DNA of 64,000 bases from Euryodendron excelsum (lineage: Eukaryota > Streptophyta > Magnoliopsida > Ericales > Pentaphylacaceae), in the NCBI GenBank assembly GCA_033060915.1, contig CM065385.1:15715001-15779000 (forward strand), in the 5' to 3' direction. This document shows positions 49,324 to 59,554 of the stretch, one piece after another. Numbering within the stretch: position 1 is the first letter of the stretch; every line of letters starts with the position of its first letter. The notes under the pieces are model-generated. The model was not told the origin of the DNA. It saw nothing but the letters and a program-made list of their open reading frames with translations, and searched no databases. The position numbers and the translations under genes were made by a program.

Positions 49324-49331
49324 TATAAATA
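49324..49331 (+). promoter_or_regulatory. TATA box of the solo LTR
   Basis: TATAAATA, about ten bases after the GGCGCC cluster and about 85 bases before the first telo-box. Confidence 0.8.
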
Positions 49332-49416
49332 CAGAGCCTCGTTCAACGTAAAAAGGGTCTGCAAACTTAACCTAAGAATCCTATATTTCGATATACAGAG
49401 CTTGAGCACCTCCAAA

Positions 49417-49491
49417 AAACCCTAGTTTCCTTAGGTTCTCCAAACCTTAGCCACCCTATACTAAACCCTAGCCATCCTACACAAACCCTAG
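49417..49491 (+). promoter_or_regulatory. Cluster of telo-box-like motifs
   Basis: AAACCCTAG at 49417-49425, 49463-49471 and 49483-49491, plus the variant AAACCTTAG at 49442. Telo-boxes are known plant cis motifs that bind telobox proteins near transcription starts. Similar motifs are near 3975-4015, 17860-17915 and 45805-45865 (inverted). Regulatory action is inferred. Confidence 0.5.
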
Positions 49492-52400
49492 CCTCCTATA
49501 CACTTATACACTCCCCCATACACTCATACACTAGCCTACAACCATCCTTTGAAGACTTGAAGAGCTGCCATCCAAAGCTTGAAGACAACTCTTGAAGACT
49601 AAAGGTGAAGATCAAGACAAAGACCGAAGACCGCACGGCGCACAAAATAAACAAGATACAAGGTAGGCTCGCTATTTAATTTTCTACACTTCCCCCCTCT
49701 CTCTTCTCTCTCCAACCCACTTGAGTTTTCTCTATTTTAATCCCCCATCTATTTCTCCCCCTTTCTTTGCATGCTTGAAACAAGGGGACTCCCGGTCCAT
49801 GTGTAGGATTAGACTATTGGAGAGTTACCGTGTCGGGGGCTTTCTTCTAGTCTAACCAAAGACCACGTGGGTCTGGCCCCCTTGATTATGTGGTGAAGCC
49901 TTAACCTTGTATGTTCACGACCCCAAATTGCATTGTGCATATCATAGTCTTGCATCTTCCAAAAACCGTTTTCAAAGTTGTTTTTCAAATCATTTTCAAG
50001 CTTATTTTCAAAATTGCATCAAAATCTCTTTTTCAAAAACTTGTTTTCAAAACCACAATTCTAGGGCGATTCTAGTCTTTCCATGGCTAGGGTTGCTTTA
50101 GGAAAGTGTTACATTAAAAGTGACCTTTTTGGTCTATATTTTCAAATCTTATTGTTTTCCAAAACCACTTTCTTAAAGTGGTTCTAGCCCTCTTATGGTT
50201 AGAATCGCTTTAGGAAAGTGAGACGTTTTCATACTTTCCAAAAAACTCTCTTTTCAAAAATCTCTTCCTAAAAATCTTTTTCAATTCACTTTCCTAAAAC
50301 TCTCCTCTTCAAAATAGTTTTCAAAAACTCCCTTCCAAAATCTATTTTTCAAAACTCTCTTTTTCAGCTCCTCTCCAAAATCCTTTCCTCAAAATTCACT
50401 TTCTAAAAACACTCCCTAGATTCACCTTCCTAAAAACTCTCTCCAAAAACCTTTCTACAAAACTATCTTTCCAAAATCTTCCTTCTAGAAATTTTCCCTC
50501 TAGGATTTTCCTTCTAAAATCTACGTTTCCAAAAACACACTTTCCAAAACTCCTTCTCTTTAAAATCCTTTTCCATAAACTCCCTCTTCAAACACACTTT
50601 CCAAAAACTCCTTCCTAGGATTCCCTTCTAGAAAACCTTTGTTTCTAAAAACACACTTTCTAAAAACTCTTTCCTTAGAGCCCCAAATCAAGCCCTAGAA
50701 CCCACAATTAGGAAATCCTAATTTTCTTTCCAAAAATATGGTTTTCAAACTTTGCCCCAAACCTAGGTTTCCAAAATCTCTTGTTTTCACATCCAAACTA
50801 TACATGTTTCCAAAACCTTGTTTCTACGTCAAAACTATAATTTTTCAAACCTAGGGTTTCTAGAGTCTCCCTTTCCAAATCCTTGCCAAATCCTATCTTC
50901 CCTTTAGGAAACCGAATCAAATCTCCTCGTTTAGGAAACTAGATCCCGTCCTCCGTTTTTGGAAACAAAATCAAATCTTTTCTTTTAGAAACCAAATTCA
51001 GTCCCTTCCAAATCCAAATCTTTCCTAATTCAAATCCTTCCTAATCCTCCACTTTCCTAAATCTTAAATTTCCAAAATTTGAACATAAAAATCTTTCCTA
51101 ATTCAACCATTTCCTAATCCTACCCCTTTTCCAAATCTCAACTTTCCAAATTCAAGTTTTCAAACTTTTTCTAAACTCAAACCTTTCCTAATCTCAAGAT
51201 TTCCTAAAACCCTAAAACTTTCTAAATCTTAAACTTTCTAAATTTCAAATCTTTCTAAATTCTAAACTTTCTTAAACTTCAAATCTTTTCAAATCTAAGA
51301 CTTTTCTAAAATTCAAAACTTTCTTAATTTACGACTTCTTAATTCAAACATTTCCTAAATTGAAAACTTTCCTTTGTCAAACCTTACCCAAAATGAAACT
51401 TTCTTATTTTCAAAACTTCCTTGTTTTCTAAACTTTTCCACTTTCAAAACTTCCCTTTTTCGAAACATTTCAAAACTTTCTTAACTTGAAACTTTCTAAA
51501 TTCTAAGTCTTTCCTAAACTAAACTTTTCCTAATTCAAAACATTTCTAAATTCAGTACTTTCCCATTTCAAAACTTTCCAAAAATGAAACTTTCCTAATT
51601 CGAAACTTTTCTAATTCAAACATCTCCTAAAATCCAATCTTGCCAAATCTTCCAAGCCAAGTCAAATCTTTCCTAAAGTCTCTTCTCTTTCCTAAGTCTA
51701 GGTTTTCTTAAACCTTCTCTTTTCCAAAATAAGTCCAAATCAATCTTTCCAAAGCAAGTCCAATCCTCTCCATTCCAATTTCAAATCTTCTCTTCTAATT
51801 TCAAATCAAATTCAATGTCCAATTCAAGTTCCTTCTTCAATCCACTCTTTTATTTTCAATCAGACTCCGGTCCGAACTACGACTAACCTGATTCCCCCAA
51901 AGGGATACGTAGGCAACCTTCATAGGTGCGGTCATAATACTTTTCAAACTTTCAATTCCACCCTCATGAGTGCGGTTTCCAAAATCTTTCCAAATCTCAA
52001 GTTCCAATTTACTTTCCAAATTCCAATTTCAAAATTTCTATTTTCAAATTTCTGCTTTCAATTTTCAAACTTTCCAATTTCAATTTCATCTCTTCAAATC
52101 TATTTTCAAATCATATTCTTTTCAAATTTATTTCCAAATCTATTTTTCAATTTTCTTAACTTGCACTTGTATACCATGCATCATGTTAGTTTTCAAACAT
52201 TGTTTTTCTAAAATGGATAGGATTGGACATGGGTTAATTGAAGACTCTCATAGGTGAATCTAGGGTAGATTGACATGTAGGTACCGAAAGGGCGGGGTAG
52301 GGTGATAGTTTAGTGCGTCTTCCCTACACGTAACCAACCTCCGAACCTAGGATCACTGATTTCAAAGACCAAAAGGAGTTATTTTTCAAAAAGGGCTAAA

Positions 52401-52710
52401 TGTTTTCCAAAGGTTGTCAAACAACCTGTTTTTCTTAAAAACTCTCTCTCGATGAGATATTTTCAAAATTATTTTTCAAAAACCCTAAGTGTAGTCTTCG
52501 GATTACTCTTAGTTTTTAGGTGACCTAACTCACCTTAATCAAGTTAGGTGGCGACTCCAAATCTTTTTCAAAAGCCCTTTATTCAAACCTATTTTTCAAT
52601 TCAAACCTAGTCGCACTCATTCTTTTAGGAGGGTGAGTTCTAACGAGAGAGTACAACATTTTTCCCGCTTGGGTGAGTATTCCTCGAGTGCGAAAAATCT
52701 GGGCACGACA

Positions 52711-52715
52711 GACAT
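52711..52715. repeat. Target site duplication GACAT (right)
   Basis: GACAT after the LTR end; the element C leader resumes. Confidence 0.95.
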
Positions 52716-52890
52716 GCATTGCATAAAGTATTCCAAATGTCAAAAACTAACTTGTGGCTTGTGTCCTTGTTTTTCTTTTCTTTTTTTTCTTTCTTCTGCA
52801 GAAATCACACCATAGAAAGCCATCATTGCTCCTAAGAAAGACTGACATCCACCTAGAAATCCCATCATTACCTGACAAAGAGCTGCACTA
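52716..52890 (+). other. End of leader of element C with splice-acceptor-like tract
   Basis: Long pyrimidine tract ending TTCTTCTGCAG at 52800, 90 bases before the gag ATG. A leader intron is plausible but its donor was not located. Confidence 0.45.
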
Positions 52891-54913
52891 ATGGCTGCCA
52901 ATCCTGACGAGTCATCCTCTGTCTCTCATAAAGAAGTCAACGAGATAAGAACCAAGATCGATGAGATGTTCAAGCTCATCTAGTCCATGGCTATGAAAGA
53001 TGCTACTCTGACCCCATCATCATACATGATTCATTCCAAGGATTCTGAACTTGTCAACCCAAGGGTGGTGCTACAGTCTGATGCTATATGGAAGAATAGA
53101 GAGGATCCCAAAGGGGCTAATAATGAAGAAGAGGAGACCATACTGTCCTCACCTGCTATGAAAAGAACCTCCCTCGACCTTCTCAGTTTTAAAATTCAAG
53201 GGTTGGAGGATTCGCTGTGAAGCCTCCACAGCCATGATTCCCTTGGGCTTGCATCTTATGATGAGTTGTGCTTCTTCCCAAATTATCCAAGACCTGCCAA
53301 GTTCAAAATGCCTGACTTTCAAAAATATGATGGCACCGGTAATCCCATTGCTCACCTTTGCCTTTATGCTGGGGCATTGAGTGGTCATGGAAATGATCCA
53401 AAACTCCTCATGCAGCTATTCCAACATAGTCTCATTAGATCTGCCTTGCAATGGTTTGCCCGAATCAACTTGAAGAAGATAACCACCTAGATCAAGCTGG
53501 TCAATGCATTCAAAGCCCAATATTGCCACAACATCGACCTTGCTTCTGACCGGTGGTCCTTGATGACCATGAGTCAAGGAGAAAAAAGAGAATTTCAAAA
53601 GTTACGCCTTTAGGTGGAGGGAAGCAGCTACGTAAGTCAATCCCCCACCGGAAGAAAAGTAGTATGTATAGTTGTTCGTACACACTTTCCAAGGCATGTA
53701 CTATAAAAAGCTCTACACTAGCCTAGGGAAAAGCTTCTCTAAGCTCATCATACAAGGAAAAATGATAGAAAATGGTCTCAAGATAGGGAGGATTACTAAT
53801 CCCTATGCCAAAATTGGAGAAGGCTCTACTAGCATAGCTAAGAAGGTGATTGCTACAAGAGGAGTAATCAAAAGGAGAGTGAGGTGTCTGCTATCTTGCC
53901 CATTCAACCACCCCAATTCCGTCCCCCCCTTTAATCTCACCCTATCTTACCCATGCCCACTCTAAACATGCCTGCCCAAGCACCCAACTTTGGCCCTGCT
54001 GGGGCACAACCTAACTTCAATAGGCTAGCCCGATGCTTTCGTAACTTTGATGCCTTAGCCTGTACCCAAAACGAAACTTATCGTAACCTCTTGAAAAACA
54101 ACATCCTTAAACCTATACCGGCCTGTACATTGCCAAGCCTTCTACCTCCTACCTTTAACAGCGCCCTCACTTGCAAGTATCACTCGGGAGGCGCCAGATA
54201 TGATACTGAAAGTTGTTTCTCTCTCAAACATAAAATCCAAGACTTAATAGACAATAAGACCATCGATCTACAATCGGTGAACCCTACTCCTGCCCCCAAC
54301 GTGACCACAATCCCTCTACCGGACCACATAGTCAATGTGATACTAGAGAAAATAGAGGATGAGGGGGAGTTGGATGAGATCATGGTCGAAGATTACAAAG
54401 GGGACTGGGAGACTAATGAAGAAAGTTACCGGGGAGGAGGATCACCCGCCGTGCTCGATCTACCTCTATAACCCTAATGAGGTGCCCAATTCTTTGGACT
54501 GGCCGATTGAGGAACCCATACTCATAGACGAGGACCCTACCAAGGATATGACTGTTGATGGTTGGGGTGTTAAATTTTTACACCCTAAGTATGCTGTGGC
54601 TTAATGCCAGTTATTGGAGAACCCATGGCCCGTGACTGAGTTTAACTATGAAGACATAGGTTGGGAGCTAGAAGAGCCAAAAGCACCGGTAGAGCCATTC
54701 GAGTTGGAAGGAGGCGAGTTAGCCGCCTTATTTATGGAAGAACCCAAAAAGGCCGCCAAGGACAACAAGGAGCTTAATGAAGTTGGCAATGGTACCATCA
54801 CTGCCAACACACCCAGAGCTCTAAAAGAAGCCTTTGCTTGCCTTGCCTTGCCCAGAGACCGCAACCATGGATGGAGTGTCGGAAATGTGGGCATCATCCC
54901 AAAGCACTGCTGA
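52891..54913 (+). pseudogene. gag: Gag of element C
   Basis: Homologous to the gag of A along its length: MAANPDESS start (52891), FKMPDFQKYDGTGNP (about 53305), ALQWFARINL (53447), YCHNIDLASDRWSL (about 53520), GKSFSKLIIQGKMIENGLK (about 53728), YHSGGARYDTESC (about 54178-54216), acidic tail, end VGIIPKHC at TGA 54913. It has stops at about 52981, 53218, 53488 and 54602 and frameshifts near 53590, 53870 and 54420. The finger keeps its first Cys (CKYH) but has RY where GH is expected. Like A, no protease follows. Confidence 0.8.
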
Positions 54914-56812
54914 GAAGGGTTCTCTTCAAAAGCATATAAGAGAGGGGTGTTTTCATCCACTTTTTGTCTATCCATTTATATTTTGTGTTTAAATTAATGT
55001 CTACATTTCCATTTCTTTTAAAGAAATATATGCCTGTCACTATAACAATAAAATGATAGTCTTTTTTATTCAAGTGTTGTTATCTCATATTTTTCTTGTG
55101 AATGGTAAATACTTTCTATACAAAGGGCATGGTCTATCTTATGGAGGACCTAACTTGAAGGGTATGATAGCATGAGTTAACCACTCGCCAAAGGATCAAC
55201 TTTCCGAAAAGAGAGAGAGGATGAGGGCGAGTGAGAAAAACTACCCAAAAGCTACACTTACAAGTCATTGAAGCGAGGCGATGTGTGGCTAGACGATCAA
55301 AAGGAAGAGAAGTCATCTTTCATTTTTCCGCAAAAATAAAAATAAAAATCCCTTTACTCAGCCCACTAGTGTCTCACAGAAAGAGAAGATTTCTTGTGAA
55401 CCCTGATTCAAGACCATTCCCCCACACTTAGGCAAATATGTACCGGAGGACTCCACAAAGACTGTTACCATCCCCCATCAAGTTGAAGCAACATGAAGGC
55501 TCTATAGATCAAGCAATTTAGTTCGAAATGAAGAGAGGCCCTCATTTCATTTCCCATACAGTCAAAAGCAAACCCTTCTCAAACCTTTTGGGCTAGTTAT
55601 ATTTTTTTCAAGAAAACCAACCTAGGAATCATTGCCCAAAACGGGTTAGAACGAAACATTAAGAGAAAGATCTAAGAGAAAGAAGTGGCAGAAGTGTTCA
55701 TCTCATAAAAAGAAGAATTGAAAAAAAAAAATAGCGTATCTAGGAAAAGGCTGGACGAAAGTTATTTTGTACTAACTTGAAAAGCGTATAGTAAAAGCCA
55801 GAAGAGAAAAGAGTCATTTCATGACATCCTAAAAAGTATATAGTAAAGACAAGAAAGAAAATCTAAAGGTGATCCTAGGTGATAAAGAAGCCCAATAGAA
55901 GTTATAGGTTTAAGCCTTTACCTTTTCTTATAAAACCTGAAACCATGGCCTACATTACAACCCTATTAAAGTCCACCATGATTGAAAATAGATTGCTTTA
56001 TCTAAATGAGCTAGATGTGCTGCCGAAGCTGAAGAAGGATGCTAGAAAGCTAAAACATGCTGGAAGAACAACTGAGGATGGTATGGATCTAAACCCTAAT
56101 GAAAGCAACATCAAATTTGAGCATGCTTATCCTGTTGTTTCAAAACCCCATACCTTAGCCTACATTACGATCCTAAAACAAAGTCTCCTCATATTGAAAG
56201 ACTGGCTGCTCATCACTTTGCTAAAGGTCAAGTAAGTTTTTGCTAAAACCCCAAGGGTTAAGAGTTCAAGCCAAATGACTCTATATACCACCCCAAGGTA
56301 GAAATTTAGAGTCAGTCAAAAGGTTGGGAAAGGTACAAAATGCTATCATCTAGTCAAGGTAACGTCGAACCAAAGGGGAGACCAAACCCCTGAAAATGAA
56401 GAAGTCGCCATTTTAAGGATGCAGAACTTGACAGCACCCCATTTATTGTATTAATTATTGCATCCCTCACATGTGCATGTATTTCTATAAAAATTTTGGC
56501 ATAGGCTTTGCATATATAGGACATAAGACCCTGTAGAAACAGAAGTCACCAACACAATCTAATATCATATCATGTAATAAATATACATCATCGTCATCAT
56601 CCATATACATGCATCTGTCCATATAATTAGCTTTGTAAATCATAAACATCCATCCCTGCTCATACATTAATACATACATCTAACTATCTGAATCATAAAT
56701 TCTATGCAAAATTTACAAAATAAACTATCCAAACAATAAAACTGAATACATCTCCAGGATAGAATATAGAAAAGAATTTGAGCCTACGGCAAGGGGCACT
56801 CATCAAAGATCA
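54914..56812 (+). other. Non-coding 3' region of element C
   Basis: Inverted match of 11041-9075: GAGAGGGGTGTTTTCA (54942), GAGGGCCTCTCTTCATTTCG-like block in inverse (about 55525), and CCTACATTAC repeats (55949, 56159). An apparent 118-codon ORF at 55879 lies in these repeats and is not conserved in A. No gene supported. Confidence 0.55.
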
Positions 56813-57364
56813 AAGTTAATGTTCAGGTCGAAGTCTCCGAAACTTGGCTCTAGAGGAGGCGGATGGCTACTAGAAGCACCAGTATCCTGCAAGAAGGAAA
56901 AGTTGGAATCAGCAAAAGTGGATGAATAACTAAACTACTCCAAAATAAGAAGAAGAAGAGAGGGAAAGGGCAACATAACATGCTGCCTCCCATCTGAGCC
57001 AATCATGCGGTCAAGGTGGCTACCTCTACCTGGAACAAGTCCCGCTCAGTCTAGTACCAGTTCCTCTGATCCCTCACAGTAGTGAACTCAGCATGGGCCA
57101 CAAATTCTCCATCTCGGTGTCACAAGTCAACCACCTCTTAGCCAACGGCGTAACCTCCCACCACCATCTCAAACTGAGCGAAGGCGCCAACAGAGTGAGC
57201 TCCAAAATGTGCAACATAATCAGTCTCTGGAGGAAGCAAGAACCCAGCACCTGGCTAACGCTCCTAATACAGAATAGGAGCTCCTTCAACCAATGCTTTG
57301 AACATGTACTCTAGCGGATCCCCTACTGACCAGAACTCCTCATGGAACTGACGCCAATGCCGGT
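56813..57364 (-). pseudogene. 3' half of the antisense PMD-like gene (element C)
   Basis: Read on minus from 57364: matches the C-terminal half of the element A gene, EYMFKALVEG, then PPETDYVAHFGAHSVGAF, MVVGGYAVG, TTVRDQRNWY, and the last exon ending FDLNINFDL (TGA 56815-56813). Exons are 57364-56980 and 56886-56813 around a 93-bp intron (donor GTTATG, acceptor TTGCAG). Several stops are present. The 5' half is cut by the Athila insertion at 57365. Confidence 0.7.
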
Positions 57365-58918
57365 TGATTGTGCATCAAAATTGTCATTAAATCCCTAGTT
57401 TTTCATATGTATTTATTTGTTTATTTTGTTTCCCATAATAGTTTGGTTTGCCTTTGGTAATGAAGTTTGGTTTAATGTTTTGATAGATTTATAAAGCTTA
57501 AATGAAGTATTTTGGAGATCTTCAAGGCTGGGATTTGGAGCAAAGAATTAAAGTGAAATTGAGTCAAAGATTGAAGCAAATTTTGGTTCAAAGAAGTGTC
57601 CCAAATATACCCCATTTCAATCTAAAAAGAGGCTAAAAGATGATCCACTTCAAGCCCAAACTTGCTCTAAGTACTGTGAAAACTTCAACCCAAAGTTTGA
57701 AGGCCCATTTCAACTCATTTGTAGGAAGTTTGTTGGAAAAAATAGAGCTTACACGGTTGGAGTACAATAATTCTTCATTATGGAAAAAAAGAGAGAAAGC
57801 ACATGGTTAGAGTACAATAATTCTTCATTATAGGAAAAAGAGAGCTTCAACATAGATAGAAAGAAGTGGAGGACAATAATTCTTCATTATGGAGTAAAAA
57901 GAAAAGAAAAAATAGTCCAAAAGTTAGAATAAAAAGGTTCATCAGCCAGCTCAAAATGCTGGCCGAATCTAACTTTCCCTCCATGTGCTGGACAGACCTC
58001 TGAGGTTTGGACCATAATATTTCACTCAGATGTCCAAATGAGTTGTTCTTAGTGAGGTTGGAAATTAGACAAGCAGCTCTATAAATATCTGTTTAATATC
58101 CATCTCTCAAAATGGAGTGGAAGATGGTGAAAACTTCGTCCAAAGTTAGAGGACAAATTTGTGCAAAAATCTAGGCAGCTTGTATTTTGCATTCTTTTGT
58201 TGATGTTGGTTCTTCAATGTTAAAAACCTCTTATTTCATGTTGACGCAAGTGTTTTTCTTCATAATGGTTGTTGGCTAAGCTCTTTCTTGGTTCAAGATC
58301 AAGGATAATGGTGGTTGAGGTGATTTCTTTAAGGTATTGATGCATCTCAATGATTTATCTTCTCACTTTGTACATGGATGATTGATAATTGTTAAGAATT
58401 TTCCGAAATCATTTAGGTAATGTTATAATCTTGAATTTCTATGTACAAATCTCAGTTTTGGTATAGAGATTGATTGATTCAATGTCTTGCCTAGTTTGAA
58501 ACTATTTTTTTCATTTCTAAGCAAGATTCGATCATTCATTTCTTTGAATTTTGTTGCAATATTTTCCGACCCAATATCCCCATTGTTGATGTTGGATTGA
58601 GTTATCTTAAATATCTTGAAGGAACCACCAATATATTACCATTAGAATTGATTTGGAGCCAAGACTTTTGTTTCTTTTGTAATTTTAATCATTGTCATTT
58701 GAATTCCATTTACAACCATCCATCTTTTAAAGAAAATTTCACATTCGTTGTAAACCAAATTCTTTCCAAATAAATGTCTCTCAAGTTTTTGTCATCGAAC
58801 TTATTTTCTAAATTTAGCACCCTGTGGATATGACCTCGGTCTCACTGAGTTAATTGCTACATTGCACACTCGTGCATTTGTGAGTTAAAACAAGTCGATA
58901 AGAAAGAGCGGCCAAACA
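57365..58918 (+). repeat. Athila-type 5' LTR
   Basis: About 1554 bp, TGATTGTGCATC...CAAACA. TATAAATA at 58080-58087. It contains three ~60-bp repeats (57755-57900) built on TACAATAATTCTTCATTA. The start is inferred from the break in PMD homology, the end from the PBS. Confidence 0.75.
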
Positions 58919-58922
58919 ATTT

Positions 58923-58940
58923 TGGCGCCGTTGCCAGGGA
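58923..58940 (+). other. Primer-binding site of Athila element (tRNA-Asp)
   Basis: TGGCGCCGTTGCCAGGGA, the usual Athila primer site, one base off the tRNA-Asp complement TGGCGCCGTTGCCGGGGA. Confidence 0.85.
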
Positions 58941-59554
58941 GTTAGCAAGCAATGGTGATGAATTTTGGGGTTAATTGTTTGTAATTTAATATTTTTTTTA
59001 ATAGTTTAGATTATCTAAAAAAATTAAAAAAAAAATTGTGGACTCGACCTTGCGAACAAAGGATTGTCGATTGGACTGCTAATTATTGGACTACGGCCGG
59101 TTTTACCTCCTTTTGGACTTTGTAGAGGATGTAATTACTAACTTCTAATTGTGGAGGTTAATCCCTCCTTCTAACATCTAATTACTAACTTCTAACATCT
59201 AATTTCTAACTTCTAACTTCTAATTGTGGAGGTTAATCCCTCCTTTTTCATTTACGTATTTTTTTATTGCTGCGAGTTTTACCACCTCTTGATTATTTAT
59301 TTTTCTTGTCTTTATTTTTAGAGGAGGTACTTACCCCTCTTTTCTTTTCTATTATGGCTAGTTCAACCACCATTTGTATATATCAATTGTAATTATTTCC
59401 TAACGTTTGTTGTTGCAACGTTTGGCTTGTAGAGAAAAAACAATTGCTGAAAAAAAATCTAATATGGCTCACTAGTTGGAAGTACAATGAGTTTTCTTTG
59501 GCCTAATTTTTCTTTTATTTTTTGTCCTTGTAGTTATCATATCAGTGTTTTATC
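58941..59554 (+). other. Athila leader
   Basis: Untranslated region with A/T-rich stretches and a tandem array of TAACTTCTAA(T/C) with two copies of TGTGGAGGTTAATCCCTCCTT-like sequence (59150-59245). No ORF. Confidence 0.7.

Larger units (their letters stand above)
47788..52710 (+). mobile_element. Solo LTR (4923 bp) in the leader of element C
   Basis: The best complete LTR in the window, TGTAAGCACCCC...CACGACA, with perfect GACAT duplications and no internal region. Sense order: 29-bp/81-bp arrays (48000-48545), ~157-bp repeats (48600-49135), GGCGCC cluster (49205-49315), TATAAATA (49324-49331), three AAACCCTAG telo-boxes (49417-49491), G-poor tract (49950-51850), U5 blocks (51860-52710). 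Confidence 0.93.
27501..57364 (+). mobile_element. Element C: plus-strand family member with nested insertions
   Basis: 5' LTR 27501-32122, PBS 32125-32142, leader 32143-33352, [element B 33353-47581], leader 47587-47787, [solo LTR 47788-52710], leader end and gag (52716-54913), non-coding 3' region, antisense PMD-like gene remnant (57364-56813, minus). An Athila-type element begins at 57365 and the rest of C, including its 3' LTR, is outside the window. The order gag / no pol / antisense PMD matches element A. Confidence 0.75.

Noticed and set aside
55879..56235. 118-codon ORF in the 3' region of element C
   Set aside because: Lies in conserved non-coding repeats; the frame is not kept in A or B and no motif is recognisable.
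57365..58918. Athila LTR as part of the giant family
   Set aside because: Different ends, size and PBS (tRNA-Asp), and gag of Athila type.
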